From an uncultured SAR86 cluster bacterium (GTDB taxonomy: Bacteria; Pseudomonadota; Gammaproteobacteria; Magnimaribacterales; D2472): a stretch of 64,000 bases of DNA. Below, in pieces: positions 1 to 11,127 of this stretch. Numbering within the stretch: the first letter of the stretch is position 1; the number at the start of each line of letters is the position of its first letter. Where the stretch lies: positions 62,001-126,000 of the forward strand of contig CACKPV010000003.1 in NCBI GenBank assembly GCA_902602185.1, given 5' to 3'. Under the pieces are notes generated by a model. That model ran no database searches. It was not told where the DNA came from and saw only the letters and a list, made by a program, of their open reading frames with translations. The position numbers were made by a program, and so were the translations under genes.

Positions 1-317
1 TCATTTATTTCTGGACCTAAATGCCAAAACTCTTTCATGTCAGCAACCTTTTCACCTAAAGCTGTTTCTTTACCAAAAGGTGTGTAACCCCTCGCACCTC
101 CTAACTCTGGTCGGGCATATTGATTTTTAGTTTCTTCAGGCAAATCAAAAAATATTTTAGCTTGCTTATAACTTTCCTTTAGTAAATCTGTTTCAATGTC
201 ATGGTCGACAATTGAGAAAAAACCATGAGAGTGCAGTGCATCATTGAGAAGTAATAGATCACTTTCCTTTTGTTCAAGTAAAGATTGCAATGAGATTGCA
301 GGAATTGAAGAACTCAT
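1..317 (-). CDS. 2-oxoglutarate/Fe(II)-dependent oxygenase, isopenicillin N synthase-like (3' truncated by window)
   Basis: The reading frame opens at an ATG at 317 and runs leftwards off the window, so only the first 105 residues are visible. The fragment matches the N-terminal (DIOX_N) part of the isopenicillin N synthase/flavonol synthase superfamily: a segment around HGFFSIVDHDI, the IFFDLPEETKNQYARPE stretch, then GYTPFGKETALG and DMKEFWHLG. Members are soluble oxygenases that use 2-oxoglutarate and Fe(II). The HxD...H metal triad lies in the missing half, so the substrate and catalytic competence cannot be judged. It sits just beyond the 3' end of a TonB-dependent receptor, on the same strand, separated by a terminator, so it is probably a separate transcript. 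Confidence 0.8.
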   Translation of the reverse strand, partial: MSSSIPAISLQSLLEQKESDLLLLNDALHSHGFFSIVDHDIETDLLKESYKQAKIFFDLPEETKNQYARPELGGARGYTPFGKETALGEKVADMKEFWHLGPEIN

Positions 318-330
318 AAGTTTAGTTTAA

Positions 331-364
331 CAAAAAAAAAGGGCAGTATAACTGCCCTTTTTTA
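331..364 (-). terminator. Intrinsic terminator of the Oar-like receptor gene
   Basis: A perfect 7-bp stem (GGGCAGT at 341-347 with ACTGCCC at 351-357, loop ATA) is flanked by A- and T-runs. Read on the minus strand it is followed by nine T residues (332-340), so it ends the TonB receptor message before the oxygenase gene. Confidence 0.85.
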
Positions 365-376
365 ATCAATTCAAAC

Positions 377-3300
377 TTAGAATTCGTAAGAAAAACCAAG
401 TTGCCATCTGTAAGATGAATCATCATAATCAATAAATGATCTATCATCATTTATACCGGTGATAATATATCTTCCTTGATCATCCCAACCATCAATCTCA
501 AGAACTCCTTGATCAGAATATTTAAATCTTCTAATGCCTCTATCTTCTTCGAAAAGATTAAGAACATTCATTACATCCAGATAAAGAATAAATTTATCAT
601 TTTCCATGAATCCAGGAAAATCTTGAGAAAGTCTTAAATCAAGATTTCTGTAATATGGTGCTCTTCCTTGTCTTTTTGGAACAGTGCTTCCAGCAAAACC
701 ACTTAAACCAAGATCAGCTATGTGATTAAGAACCTCGATTTCAGAAATTCCGTCATAAACAACATTTGGATCATTTGGTCCAGGAACATAAATTAGAACA
801 TTGTAATCTCTATCAAATAACTCAGGACCATCATTGTAAGTATGGCTGTAAGGTCTGCCTGAGTAAGCACTATAAAATAAGGATAGTGTTGTATCATAAC
901 CACTTCCTTCATTCCAAGTATAATCAGCTCCAGCTATCAATCTGTGCTCTTGAGCCCATTTGCTTGGACCCATAACTGGTTCAAGAGCACTTGGTCTTGA
1001 CTCTCCTCTATAATTAGATCTCATTTGTGATGATGTACTATCATATAAGGATTCTGCAGTTAAATTTGTGTAAGAAATAAATGCATTTATGCCGTTATCA
1101 AAATCTTTATCGGCTGATAATGTTATTGAAGTCGAGCCTCCTTTAGAGGTATTTCTTGTATATAAATTATCAGAAAACCCATTATTATAAATTGGTCGGC
1201 CATCGGCAGCATAAAAATCAACTCCAGCTTGAGCAGTTCCAGCATCATAGTAATCAAATGCGTCAATATTATTGGTTTTTGTTAAACCTGCTTTTAATCT
1301 AGCACCATTCGATGTGTAGATGGTTAAATCCATAGCAAATCTTAGGTCATTTGGAACTGTTAAACCCGGAGCAAAGGCATTAGCTGCACCACCACGCATT
1401 GTTGATAGGTCTAGCAATGTATGTAATTGGGTACCGTCATAATAATCTCTCCAATCGAAACCATTTTCACCGGTAACATAATCACCTAACATCCAATGAC
1501 CCACAAAAACAGTTGACATTCCATTAGCAGATCCAAAAGGAGCAAGATACCAAACTTGAGGAACTCTTCCTTGGAAAACTCCAACTCCACCAGAAAGTTC
1601 AGCACCATCAATCCAAGAGGCTTCACTGAAAATTTTAGCTCCACTCATGTCAAGCTGATATCCAAAACGTGGTTGAATTACTTCTGAATCAATTCCTAAA
1701 TTATTATCAAAACCTGCAATAGCAGCATAATTTGGGTTTAGAGGAATTTCACTATTTGTAACCATTGTGTCAACTCTGACACCAAAATTAATTGTAAGAA
1801 TGTCACTAACATCCACTACATCTTCAACATAAAATGATTCAATTTCAATTTCAGCACCTGCAGCAGCAGTGGCAAGATTGTTATCCCAAGGTTTGATAAA
1901 TCTCATATATGTCATATTTCCAGTAAGAAAATCGTCAACACTATTCCATCTCCATCTTCCATTCTCATATGGTATGAATAAATTATAGGCAAATCTGTCG
2001 ATCAACTCATACCCAAAGGTCAATGTATGATTTCCTGCAAGATAAGTTGCCTTTATTTGGGTTTGTTCATCATTAATAACAACTTCGTTTGCACTTCTAT
2101 ATTGATCGCCAGTTGGGTAAGCATAAGCACCACTTGAAAGTCTTACTCTATGGTGACCAAAATCTTCTCCACCAAGTGAATCATTATCATTGTAGTAATC
2201 AACAGTAGTGAACTTAGCTTCAACTGAAAGCTGATCTGAAAGATCTCCATAATAAGAAAGGGTTGCCTTTTCTCTATCGATTGGATACTGATAGTAGGAA
2301 GCTTGAAAGTTATAATTTGTTGAATCTCTTCCAATACCACTCCTTATGTTTAAGTCAGCAGTTTCTTGGTAGGTATACTCAAATCTATTATTTTCATTGA
2401 GGGTATAGTCAAGTTTTATTAAAGTATCTTCATAAGTCTCGGCAGGCAAACTAAAACCTAATCCACCGGTATCGTAACTATATCTTGACATTAAAAAGTC
2501 AGAAATTTGTTGCAATTCAGCAGCATCTGCCGCATCAACTGGACGAGCATTTAAAGGAGCAAGTCTCTCAGATTCCTCATAACCCACAAAAAAGAATAAT
2601 TTATCTTTGATGATTGGACCACCAAAAATAAAACCAAATGTTTCATCAGAAAATTGATTTACTGGTTCTCCATCAACATCTCCAACTTGAGACTCATCAA
2701 AGTCATAAGCATAAACTTTACCTTTGAATTCGTTGGTACCAGATTTGGTTACAGCGCTTATATTAACTCCGCTTGAATTACCTTTTGTCACTGAAAAAGG
2801 GGCAAAATCTAGCCTTATCTGTGCAATTGTCTCAAGACTAATTGGGTTTCTAACCGATGCAAATCCATTATCGGCAAGACCCATTGGGTCATTTGCTGCA
2901 ACACCATCAATAGTGAAGTTATTAAATCTCGGGTTAACTCCTAGAGCAGAGATTTCGGTATCTCTGAAACTACCCTGTACAGCAATTCTAGAATCTCTTT
3001 TCAGGACATCACCAAAACTTCTTTCAATTGAGGCAATTGCTTCTAGATCATCACTGGTAATTGTTGAACCAGGTCCGATTTCAAGAATGCCACTTCTTGT
3101 TCCCACTACAGTCACATCTTCGACTGTATCTGAGCCAACAAGTGTTACCCGAAAAGTAGCTGTATCTTCCAAGACAAGATAAACATTGCTAAGTGTCTCG
3201 GTTTGAAAACCAGTGTTTGAAACAGTTATGGTGTATGGACCACCCGGTCTCAATCCACTAAAATTAAAATTTCCAGAATCATTAGTAACTGATGTTTTGG

Positions 3301-3439
3301 TTGAACCAGTAGGCTCATGTTCCACAACAACAGTAGCACCTGCAACATTTACTGAACCGGCTACAGACGATGTAGTTGATTGGGCATACGCAGCAGAAAT
3401 AATGAAGACTGAAAGGAAGGATAAGATAAACTTTTTCAT
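377..3439 (-). CDS. TonB-dependent receptor, Oar-like, with N-terminal carboxypeptidase-regulatory-like domain
   Basis: A 1020-residue outer-membrane protein. Residues 1-19 form a signal peptide ending in AYA. Residues about 22-110 form a carboxypeptidase-regulatory-like (Ig-type) domain with the typical NDSGNFNFSGLRPG stretch. A plug domain follows (about 110-240, containing NNFTIDGVAANDP and GNSSGVNISAVTKSGTNEFKG), then a long beta-barrel ending in an aromatic C-terminus (SYEF). This architecture is that of Oar/OmpA-related TonB-dependent transporters, which import large or scarce ligands using TonB energy. The start is supported by a strong AAGAGGAG ribosome site upstream. No SusD partner or ligand-processing enzyme is adjacent, so the ligand is unknown. 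Confidence 0.9.
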   Translation of the reverse strand: MKKFILSFLSVFIISAAYAQSTTSSVAGSVNVAGATVVVEHEPTGSTKTSVTNDSGNFNFSGLRPGGPYTITVSNTGFQTETLSNVYLVLEDTATFRVTLVGSDTVEDVTVVGTRSGILEIGPGSTITSDDLEAIASIERSFGDVLKRDSRIAVQGSFRDTEISALGVNPRFNNFTIDGVAANDPMGLADNGFASVRNPISLETIAQIRLDFAPFSVTKGNSSGVNISAVTKSGTNEFKGKVYAYDFDESQVGDVDGEPVNQFSDETFGFIFGGPIIKDKLFFFVGYEESERLAPLNARPVDAADAAELQQISDFLMSRYSYDTGGLGFSLPAETYEDTLIKLDYTLNENNRFEYTYQETADLNIRSGIGRDSTNYNFQASYYQYPIDREKATLSYYGDLSDQLSVEAKFTTVDYYNDNDSLGGEDFGHHRVRLSSGAYAYPTGDQYRSANEVVINDEQTQIKATYLAGNHTLTFGYELIDRFAYNLFIPYENGRWRWNSVDDFLTGNMTYMRFIKPWDNNLATAAAGAEIEIESFYVEDVVDVSDILTINFGVRVDTMVTNSEIPLNPNYAAIAGFDNNLGIDSEVIQPRFGYQLDMSGAKIFSEASWIDGAELSGGVGVFQGRVPQVWYLAPFGSANGMSTVFVGHWMLGDYVTGENGFDWRDYYDGTQLHTLLDLSTMRGGAANAFAPGLTVPNDLRFAMDLTIYTSNGARLKAGLTKTNNIDAFDYYDAGTAQAGVDFYAADGRPIYNNGFSDNLYTRNTSKGGSTSITLSADKDFDNGINAFISYTNLTAESLYDSTSSQMRSNYRGESRPSALEPVMGPSKWAQEHRLIAGADYTWNEGSGYDTTLSLFYSAYSGRPYSHTYNDGPELFDRDYNVLIYVPGPNDPNVVYDGISEIEVLNHIADLGLSGFAGSTVPKRQGRAPYYRNLDLRLSQDFPGFMENDKFILYLDVMNVLNLFEEDRGIRRFKYSDQGVLEIDGWDDQGRYIITGINDDRSFIDYDDSSYRWQLGFSYEF

Positions 3440-3532
3440 AATACTCCTCTTAAGTACAATAAGTTATGTATTATTTTATACCCTTTTGAGATGGGTTCAA
3501 CATAATTAATTAAACAATCTTGTTACAATTTT

Positions 3533-4780
3533 TCAAACACAGTGAATAAAAGGCTTTTTAAAGAACTGTTGAAGAGCTTTTGGGATCAAAATTTTTGATT
3601 TTCCATCAAAATGATTCTCTATAATTGCAATTAAAGTCCTGCCAACTGCTAAGGCAGAGCCATTTATAGTATGAGCAAATATACTCCCTTCAGAAGTTTT
3701 AATTTTTATTTTTGATCGGCGAGCTTGAAAATCAGTAAAATTAGAGCAGGATGAGATTTCCCTATAACATTCTTGACTGGGCAACCAGACTTCAATGTCG
3801 TAAGTTTTTGCTGCAGAAAAACCTAAATCTCCACCACACAACTCAACTACTTGATAAGGTAGCTCTAGCAAAGTTAATACTTCTTCAGCATTAGTTAACA
3901 AGTCTTCAAGGGCTTCATTAGACTTGGTGGGATGAACCACCTGAACAAGCTCAACCTTTTCAAATTGATGTTGTCTAATCAATCCTCTAGTATCTTTTCC
4001 ATAACTTCCTGCTTCTGATCTGAAACATGGAGTATGTGCAGTCGATTTTATTGGAAGCAAGTTCTCATCAATTATAGATTCTCTCAGCAAATTTGTTAGG
4101 GGAACCTCAGCAGTGGGAATTAAATACATATCGTTATCGACCTTGAATAAATCTTCTTCAAATTTGGGTAACTGTCCTGTTCCTTCAAGATTTTCAGTAT
4201 TGGCAAGAAAAGGAACATAATATTCGTCGTATCCATTTTTTTCAGCAAGTTCAAGCATGAAATTAATTAGTGCCCTATGCAATTTAGCAACATCATTTTT
4301 AAGGACTGAAAACCTTGAACCTGCAAGTTTAGTAGCAATTTCCAAATCAATATCCCTAGAAATTTCTAAGTGGTCTTGTGATTGAAGAACTTTAATCTTT
4401 CCGCATTTTTTTATAAGTTTATTATCATCTTCAGAATCCCCCCTAGGAATAGTTAGATCAGGGATATTTGGAATATCCATTAAGATCTCATCTAAACTTT
4501 TTTTAACGACTTTAAGAGTAGTTTCGAAACTATCTAAATTAGTTTTAATCTTTTCAATTTCTTCAGAGATTTCATCAGTCGGTAGTTTGTTTTTTTTCAA
4601 CTCCCCAAATTTTTTAGATAAGATATTTATTTGCTGTTGATGTTCTTCGACTTGGATTTGAGACTCTTTCCTCTGTCTTTCAAGAGATAAAAATAATTCG
4701 ACATCAAGATCATAGTTTTTAACAGATAATCTTTCTTTAACTGCCTCAATATCTTCTCTTAAAATTTTAATATCAATCAT
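3533..4780 (-). CDS. serS: Seryl-tRNA synthetase
   Basis: This class II aminoacyl-tRNA synthetase charges tRNA-Ser (and tRNA-Sec) with serine in the cytosol. The 415 residues comprise an N-terminal coiled-coil arm (about 27-105, rich in K, E and Q) that binds the tRNA long variable arm, then the catalytic domain with TAEVPLTN, class II motif 2 (FRSEAGSYGKDTRGLIRQHQ) and motif 3 (NGSALAVGRTLIAIIEN). Length is normal for the family. The gene lies downstream of ftsK-lolA-crcB with an 8-nt overlap with crcB, matching the conserved gammaproteobacterial order, except that rarA, often found between lolA and serS, is absent. Confidence 0.97.
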   Translation of the reverse strand: MIDIKILREDIEAVKERLSVKNYDLDVELFLSLERQRKESQIQVEEHQQQINILSKKFGELKKNKLPTDEISEEIEKIKTNLDSFETTLKVVKKSLDEILMDIPNIPDLTIPRGDSEDDNKLIKKCGKIKVLQSQDHLEISRDIDLEIATKLAGSRFSVLKNDVAKLHRALINFMLELAEKNGYDEYYVPFLANTENLEGTGQLPKFEEDLFKVDNDMYLIPTAEVPLTNLLRESIIDENLLPIKSTAHTPCFRSEAGSYGKDTRGLIRQHQFEKVELVQVVHPTKSNEALEDLLTNAEEVLTLLELPYQVVELCGGDLGFSAAKTYDIEVWLPSQECYREISSCSNFTDFQARRSKIKIKTSEGSIFAHTINGSALAVGRTLIAIIENHFDGKSKILIPKALQQFFKKPFIHCV

Positions 4781-5132
4781 GAGAAAAAATTTGCCATCCT
4801 ACATAAGTTGCAACAATTGTAAGGGTAAAAGTTAAAATAATATAGATTAATCCTAAAACATTATTGCCTTGATAGAGCTCCATTGTTTGTAACGAGAAAG
4901 CAGACATGGTGGTAAAAGAGCCCAGAAAACCAATAACAAAAAACAGGTATAAGTCTGTGACCTTTGTCCCAAAAAAACCCACAACACAGCCTGCAGCAAA
5001 GCAGCCTAATATATTTACAATTAATGTTCCCAAAGGCAGCTGGTAATACAAAAGATTGTCTGAAAAAGATGTAATTAAATATCTTGTTATAGCCCCCATT
5101 GCTCCACCAAGCGCAACCAAAAGAATATTCAT
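4773..5132 (-). CDS. crcB: Fluoride efflux channel CrcB/Fluc
   Basis: A 119-residue, four-helix inner-membrane protein of the CrcB/Fluc family, which exports fluoride as a dual-topology dimer. Family signatures are visible: the N-terminal GGAMGAITRYLI, NILGCFAAG in helix 2 and GFLGSFTTMSAFS in helix 3. It overlaps serS downstream and its start overlaps the lolA stop (ATGA), so it is translationally coupled within the ftsK-lolA-crcB-serS operon. No fluoride riboswitch is visible, and the operon position suggests constitutive expression. Confidence 0.93.
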   Translation of the reverse strand: MNILLVALGGAMGAITRYLITSFSDNLLYYQLPLGTLIVNILGCFAAGCVVGFFGTKVTDLYLFFVIGFLGSFTTMSAFSLQTMELYQGNNVLGLIYIILTFTLTIVATYVGWQIFSHD

Positions 5133-5626
5133 AATATTTTAATTAAGTTAACCGAATTACTGATTCCATAATTATCGTTAAATTGAATTTCAAGAGTTTG
5201 GTCATCTTTTAAATGCAGAAAAAAAGATTGTTGATTGTTTTTATCGGTTATTAGAACTCCGTCTTCCTTCAAAGTAATGACTCTAATGTCAGGAGATTCA
5301 ATTATATTTTTTGACGCAATCAATCTTATTAAAGGAAAGTCATCATAGTCATATTCAAAGGTTTGTTGTTGTGAGAAATCATGATCAATATAAGTTACAA
5401 AATTATTATTAATAATGTAGCTCTCTCGGTAGGGACTTTCAATTTTTAAAATGATGTCTTGATTGCCAAGTACTAAAGTTCCACTGACTATGTCTTCTGA
5501 TAAGTTATTTATTTGCATATAGTCAAACTTTTTCGCTTCTAAAAAAATATTAATTCTGTCTGTGTAACTATCGGAATAGATGTTTAAAGTCAGGGAGGAA
5601 AATAAAAGTAAGGCAATAAATTTCAT
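5129..5626 (-). CDS. lolA: Periplasmic outer-membrane lipoprotein carrier LolA
   Basis: A 165-residue protein with a signal peptide (about residues 1-18). LolA accepts lipoproteins from LolCDE and carries them to LolB. Sequence conservation in this family is low and the protein is somewhat shorter than the usual 180-200 residues. Support comes from the pattern IILKIESPYRESYIINNN followed by YIDHDFSQQQTFEYDYDDFPL, which corresponds to the LolA stretch with a dehydrated 'no xOxx, QV' style hinge, and from its place directly after ftsK (start adjacent to the ftsK stop) and before crcB-serS. The operon order is the stronger argument. Confidence 0.85.
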   Translation of the reverse strand: MKFIALLLFSSLTLNIYSDSYTDRINIFLEAKKFDYMQINNLSEDIVSGTLVLGNQDIILKIESPYRESYIINNNFVTYIDHDFSQQQTFEYDYDDFPLIRLIASKNIIESPDIRVITLKEDGVLITDKNNQQSFFLHLKDDQTLEIQFNDNYGISNSVNLIKIL

Positions 5627-7879
5627 CTAGTTTCTTTTGGGGACTAAAACTTCTCTCGATCCATTTGAACTCATTTCAGAAACCAAACCAGCAGATTCCA
5701 TAGATTCAATTAATCTTGCAGCTCGATTGTATCCAATCCTAAACTTTCTCTGTACTGCAGAGATTGATGCTCTTCTCGATTCAATAACAAAATTTACTGC
5801 CTCATCGTATAGTTCATCATCCTCTTCACCAGTCGAGTTATTGGCTGATGTCCAACCAGGTATTGGTCCAGTATCTTGTAAATCAGATGTAATTTCATCA
5901 ACATAATCTGGTTGCCCTCTTTTTTTCCAATCTTTAACTACTCGATGAACCTCATCATCTCCAACAAAAGCCCCGTGCACCCGCATGGGAACACCTTGAC
6001 CGGCAGGCAAATAAAGCATGTCACCATAACCTAATAACTGCTCTGCTCCTCCTTGATCTAAAATTGTTCTTGAATCGATCTTTGTTGATACTTGAAAGGC
6101 AATTCTTGTTGGGATATTTGCTTTGATCAATCCCGTTATAACATCTACAGAGGGTCTTTGCGTGGCTAAAACAAGATGAATACCAGCTGCCCTTGCTTTT
6201 TGGGCAATTCTAGCAATGAGATGCTCAACTTTTTTACCAACAAGCATCATCATGTCAGCAAATTCATCAACGACTACCACGATTGAAGGAAGCTCTTCTA
6301 GAATTTCCTCCTCATCTTCATCGAGCGGGTTAAAAATTGGTTTGCCTGTTTTTTTTGCATCTTGAATAGCAGCATTATATCCAGAGAGGCCCCTCACCCC
6401 CATGAATGACATGAGTTTGTATCTTCTATCCATTTCAGCTACGCACCATCGCAAACCATTGGATGCATCTGACATATCCGTAATTACTGGTGTTAATAAG
6501 TGAGGAATACCGTCATAAACTGATAATTCAAGCATTTTAGGATCAATTAAAATAAGTCGCACCTGCTCTGGTTCAGATTTAAAAAGCAAGCTTAGTAGCA
6601 TTGCATTAATACCAACAGATTTTCCTGATCCTGTGGTGCCAGCAACCAGGAGATGTGGCATCTTTTCAAGGTTAACAACTACCGGTTTACCTGCAATATC
6701 TTTCCCTAAAGCAAGAGACAAATGTGATTTGGAATTGCTAAAAGTATCGTTGGAAAGAATCTCCTTAAGGCGAACCATTTTTCTATTGGTATTAGGTATC
6801 TCTATGCCAACTACTGATTTACCCTCAATTACTTCAACAACGCGCACACTACTTACAGCAAGTGATCTTGCAATATCTTGAGCAATATTGGTAATTTTAC
6901 TTGCTTTGGTTCCGGGTGCAGGTTGAATTTCAAATCTTGTTACAACTGGACCAGGAAGAATTGAAACAACATTAGCCTCAATGCCAAATTCCTCTAATTT
7001 AATTTCAAGGAGTTCAGACAAAGATTCGAGATCAGCTTTACTTAATGAGTCGCCATCATCCAAAGCTTTATCAAGAAGCTCTGTACTTGGCATCGGAGTT
7101 AAATCCTCTGAATTATTCTCATAAGTGTCATCTTGATTATCAGAGTTTTGATATAACTTTTTAGCAGGCTCCTCTGTCTTGGTAATTGTTTTAACTTTTT
7201 TTGTAATTTTCTTTTCAACTTTTGGTTCAACAATAGTTGTTTGTTTTTTTGTACTAATTTTATGTATAAAATCTTTGGTCATTAAATATAAATGTTTAAT
7301 GCTATCTGCTAGAAATGTTATAACCTTTTTGAAAACATCTTTAGTACGGTTAAAACATATAATTAGGAAAGAGCCAGTCGAAGAAAAAATTTTAATCCAA
7401 GACAAATTAAGAGTGACTGTAAATGAAGGGATCAAAAAAATAAATAAAAACACTAGGCTGCCAATTAGCCCAAAGAACATTACAAGCTGATTAAAGATTA
7501 ATTTGCCAATTGCACCACCTGCTGAACCTTGCGGAAAACTTTGCCCATTGATATAAAACTCCTGCAGAGCAATGAAACATACAAGTGCAATAATTCCTGC
7601 AATAAAGCGAATCCAAAAACGCGGTTTGTTATAACTAAAAATATCTGGGGCAATAACTTCAAAAGACCATAACGTAACTATAAACAAAATTAGATATGAT
7701 CCGTTTCCAAAAACTGAGAGGAAAAAGTCAGAAATCTGTGCACCTATTGGGCCACCCAAGTTTAAAATCTCAGAATTATTATTAGTGTAAAAATATGCAG
7801 GATCAGATGGGTTCCATGAAAGAAGTGATAACAATATATAAAGGGAAAAACCAATGAGACCAAATCCTAAAAAATTCAT
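5627..7879 (-). CDS. ftsK: DNA translocase FtsK
   Basis: A septal ATPase that pumps chromosomal DNA and activates XerCD at dif during division. The 750 residues have an N-terminal domain with four membrane segments (about 1-170) and SWNPSDPAY after the first, a short K/E-rich linker (about 205-260), and the motor with Walker [10 protein letters not shown] near residue 415 and Walker [15 protein letters not shown]-terminal winged-helix gamma domain ([25 protein letters not shown]) reads KOPS sites. The linker is much shorter than in E. coli. The start is uncertain: ATG at 7879 and the adjacent TTG at 7882 lack a ribosome site and leave no cytosolic leader. The frame stays open to an ATT at 7927 with GGAG six nt upstream, which would give [16 protein letters not shown] before helix 1. 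Confidence 0.95.
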   Translation of the reverse strand: MNFLGFGLIGFSLYILLSLLSWNPSDPAYFYTNNNSEILNLGGPIGAQISDFFLSVFGNGSYLILFIVTLWSFEVIAPDIFSYNKPRFWIRFIAGIIALVCFIALQEFYINGQSFPQGSAGGAIGKLIFNQLVMFFGLIGSLVFLFIFLIPSFTVTLNLSWIKIFSSTGSFLIICFNRTKDVFKKVITFLADSIKHLYLMTKDFIHKISTKKQTTIVEPKVEKKITKKVKTITKTEEPAKKLYQNSDNQDDTYENNSEDLTPMPSTELLDKALDDGDSLSKADLESLSELLEIKLEEFGIEANVVSILPGPVVTRFEIQPAPGTKASKITNIAQDIARSLAVSSVRVVEVIEGKSVVGIEIPNTNRKMVRLKEILSNDTFSNSKSHLSLALGKDIAGKPVVVNLEKMPHLLVAGTTGSGKSVGINAMLLSLLFKSEPEQVRLILIDPKMLELSVYDGIPHLLTPVITDMSDASNGLRWCVAEMDRRYKLMSFMGVRGLSGYNAAIQDAKKTGKPIFNPLDEDEEEILEELPSIVVVVDEFADMMMLVGKKVEHLIARIAQKARAAGIHLVLATQRPSVDVITGLIKANIPTRIAFQVSTKIDSRTILDQGGAEQLLGYGDMLYLPAGQGVPMRVHGAFVGDDEVHRVVKDWKKRGQPDYVDEITSDLQDTGPIPGWTSANNSTGEEDDELYDEAVNFVIESRRASISAVQRKFRIGYNRAARLIESMESAGLVSEMSSNGSREVLVPKRN

Positions 7880-7986
7880 CAAAATTTTTAGGGTTTGTGG
7901 CTCGATTTGCTGCTTTTTTTTGCTAATCGTAATCTCCGAAATACCAATTATATTAGTTCTTTAATATAATTGAATCATAATAGCAC

Positions 7987-9060
<1,074 letters not shown>

Positions 9061-9064
<4 letters not shown>

Positions 9065-10080
9065 TGATCATCTCCATGTTTAATTACAACTCTGCCAAGT
9101 TGACCACCTTCAAGAATTGTTGTGATTTCTTCCTGTAACTCATCAAGAGTAATTACTTTTGTTTGAGATTGTAAATCAAGATTCCAATCTGCAGCTAATT
9201 TATCCCAAAAATTTTGTTTTTTTTGAAGTGGTGAATCTTGCGAGTCGATTCCTACCAGAGAAATGCCTCTAAGAATAAATGGGAACACAGAAGATTTAAA
9301 GGAGCCACCAGCAACATTTCCACAACATGAAACTACTCCTTTAGGTTCTACTTGTGACAATATTTTTGATAAAAACTCACCTCCCACAGTGTCAATACCT
9401 GCCGAAAAATTAGCTTTATCCAAGGGACGGACTCCTTCACCTAGAAATGTTTCAGTATCAATAACAGATAGATTGTTTTCGTGTCTGCCTGCGAGCAGTT
9501 TAAAAAAATCAATGCCCTCTTTCGAAGTTCCTTTTGTAGAGATTGCAGTTACTTTAAATCCTAGTTTTAAAAGAATTCCAACAGCAATGGACCCAACTCC
9601 TCCGGAAGCACCTGAAACGACAATTGGCTTAGCATTTTGATCCAAATTTTCCATAATTGCTTCAATGCAAGCAGCAGAGGTTAATCCTGCAACTCCATAA
9701 CTCATTGCGCTCAATGAATCCATGTTAGTTGGACAATTTACAATCCAAGTCTCGGGTACACAAATATAATTTCCAAACCCACCATAAACACTCATTCCTA
9801 AATTATAGCCAGAGCAAATTACTCGATCTCCTTTTGAAAAATCTTTACTAAAAGATTCCTGAACAATGCCAACCGCATCAATTCCAGGAACAAAAGGATA
9901 ACTTGCTGCAACCCCTTTCACTCCAGTAGCACAAAGAGCATCTTTATAATTTAAAGATGAGTATTCAACCTTTATCAAAACCTCATTTTCTTGTGGTTGT
10001 GGTTTTTCAAGCTCAGTTATAGAACTGGAAAATTTTCCTTCTGATTCTTCAACTAGGAATGCTCTGTACTGGGCTGTCAT
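9061..10080 (-). CDS. acuI: NADPH-dependent acryloyl-CoA reductase / YhdH-family quinone oxidoreductase
   Basis: A 339-residue zinc-free medium-chain reductase. It starts MTAQYRAFLVEE, has the SSLNYKDALCATG segment near residue 50, VPGIDAVGIV, the dinucleotide-binding VVSGASGGVGSIAVGIL, and NFWDKLAADW followed by LGRVVIKHGD at the end. This is the AcuI/YhdH group, whose characterised members reduce acryloyl-CoA to propionyl-CoA, a detoxification step in DMSP and acrylate use. It overlaps an SDR dehydrogenase upstream (ATGA) and a 43-residue membrane protein downstream. No DMSP lyase or demethylase is in the window, so the acrylate role is inferred from family only. Confidence 0.85.
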
Positions 10081-10847
10081 CTCGGTTGCATTCTCATGCC
10101 AGAATCCAGTCTAATTGTTTCTCCATTTAAATAAGTATTACTCACAATGTGAAGAACAAGCTCTGCAAACTCACTCGGTTTTCCAAATCTGTGAGGAAAC
10201 TGAGTTGATTCAAGTAAAGGGTCACGGACTTTGTCGGGAGCTAATTGCATTAAAGGAGTGTCAAAGATTCCCGGTGCAATGGTGCAAACTCTTATAGAAT
10301 GTCTTGCTAAATCTCTGGCAGCAGTGATGGTTAAACCTATAACCCCTGCCTTAGATGCACTATAAGCAGATTGACCAATTTGACCTTCGTAACCAGCCAC
10401 AGACGCAGTATTGACTATAACTCCTTTGTCTCCACTCGTTCCAGGCTCATTTTTATCCATCAGTTCGGCAGCAATTCTCATCACATTAAAAGTACCAACA
10501 AGATTTAAATTTATAATTAATTTAAAAGCATCTAAAGGATGCGGAGCTTCCCTACCGAGTATTCTGCCAGGATAACCCGTGCCTGCGCAATTGACTGCAA
10601 CATGAAGAGCACCAAATTTCTCTTGTATTTCATTGATTGCATTCACTACAGGCTCCTCTTCCATAATATTTGTGGAAATAAATGAAACTTTATCTTCTCC
10701 TAATTCATCGATAAGTTTAGTTGCATTGATTTCATTGATGTCCAGAATTACTGCATTGCCTCCACCAGCAATAACAGCTTCAACCGTTGCTTGACCAAGT
10801 CCAGATGCACCACCTGTTACTAAAACTGTTTTATTTTTGATATCCAT
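10077..10847 (-). CDS. SDR-family 3-hydroxyacyl-CoA dehydrogenase (type II / HSD10-like)
   Basis: A 256-residue short-chain dehydrogenase. It has the cofactor motif TGGASGLG at residues 11-18, acidic DINE after beta-2 (NAD preference), NCAGTGYPG, the catalytic Ser in NTASVAGYEGQIGQ, then YSASKAG, and a C-terminal YLNGETIRLDSGMRM. The sequence style is that of type II 3-hydroxyacyl-CoA dehydrogenases, which oxidise short or branched 3-hydroxyacyl-CoAs in beta-oxidation. It is the first gene of a three-gene overlapping unit with the acuI-like reductase and a small membrane protein, so the unit plausibly handles short acyl-CoA intermediates. Confidence 0.82.
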   Translation of the reverse strand: MDIKNKTVLVTGGASGLGQATVEAVIAGGGNAVILDINEINATKLIDELGEDKVSFISTNIMEEEPVVNAINEIQEKFGALHVAVNCAGTGYPGRILGREAPHPLDAFKLIINLNLVGTFNVMRIAAELMDKNEPGTSGDKGVIVNTASVAGYEGQIGQSAYSASKAGVIGLTITAARDLARHSIRVCTIAPGIFDTPLMQLAPDKVRDPLLESTQFPHRFGKPSEFAELVLHIVSNTYLNGETIRLDSGMRMQPR

Positions 10848-11010
10848 AATATTATTAAAAAATTGTAAAGATACATTTTAAAACATCTATCTATAAAAAT
10901 CCGAAGAAAAAGCCACACTTTGTTACAAATATGTGACAAAGGAGAGTTTTTATTGTTTTAAATTATTGAAAAATGTAACTTAAAGATGCATTTTGATTTT
11001 GCACCATACT

Positions 11011-11041
11011 CCATGGTTAAAAAGGAGCCCATTTAACATGG
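11011..11041 (+). other. Long hairpin just upstream of the tandem riboswitch
   Basis: CCAT plus GTTAAA (11011-11021, one bulged G at 11015) pairs with TTTAACATGG (11032-11041) around a ten-base loop AAGGAGCCCA, giving a 10-bp stem. An alternative short pairing CCCAT/ATGGG uses the loop. It ends 12 nt before the first aptamer. It could be a 5' element of the leader or a terminator remnant; its role is unknown. Confidence 0.4.
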
Positions 11042-11053
11042 GTTAAAAGTTAG

Positions 11054-11107
11054 ATCGTTCATCTTCTTCGGAAGACGGAAGTAAACAGGAATGTTGAAGG
11101 AACGCGG
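11054..11107 (+). promoter_or_regulatory. glnA-type glutamine riboswitch, aptamer 1
   Basis: The conserved frame of the glnA RNA motif is visible. P1 pairs CGTTC (11056-11060) with GAACG (11100-11104). P2 is TCTTC/GAAGA closed by a C-TTCG-G tetraloop (11062-11075). The conserved strand CGGAAGTA follows (11076-11083). P3 pairs AACA with TGTT (11084-11087/11092-11095), and GAAGGAACGC closes (11096-11105). The glnA motif is established as a glutamine-binding riboswitch, reported mainly from cyanobacteria and marine metagenomes upstream of nitrogen genes. It precedes a second copy and the porin-glnK-amtB operon. Confidence 0.85.
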
Positions 11108-11127
11108 CGTTAACAGGAAAACGTAAA

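Noticed and set aside
2724-3182. Long plus-strand ORF inside the Oar-like receptor (and similar ones within tgt, aceE, secD, ftsK)
   Set aside because: Antisense shadow frames of well-supported genes; no ribosome sites or recognisable domains.
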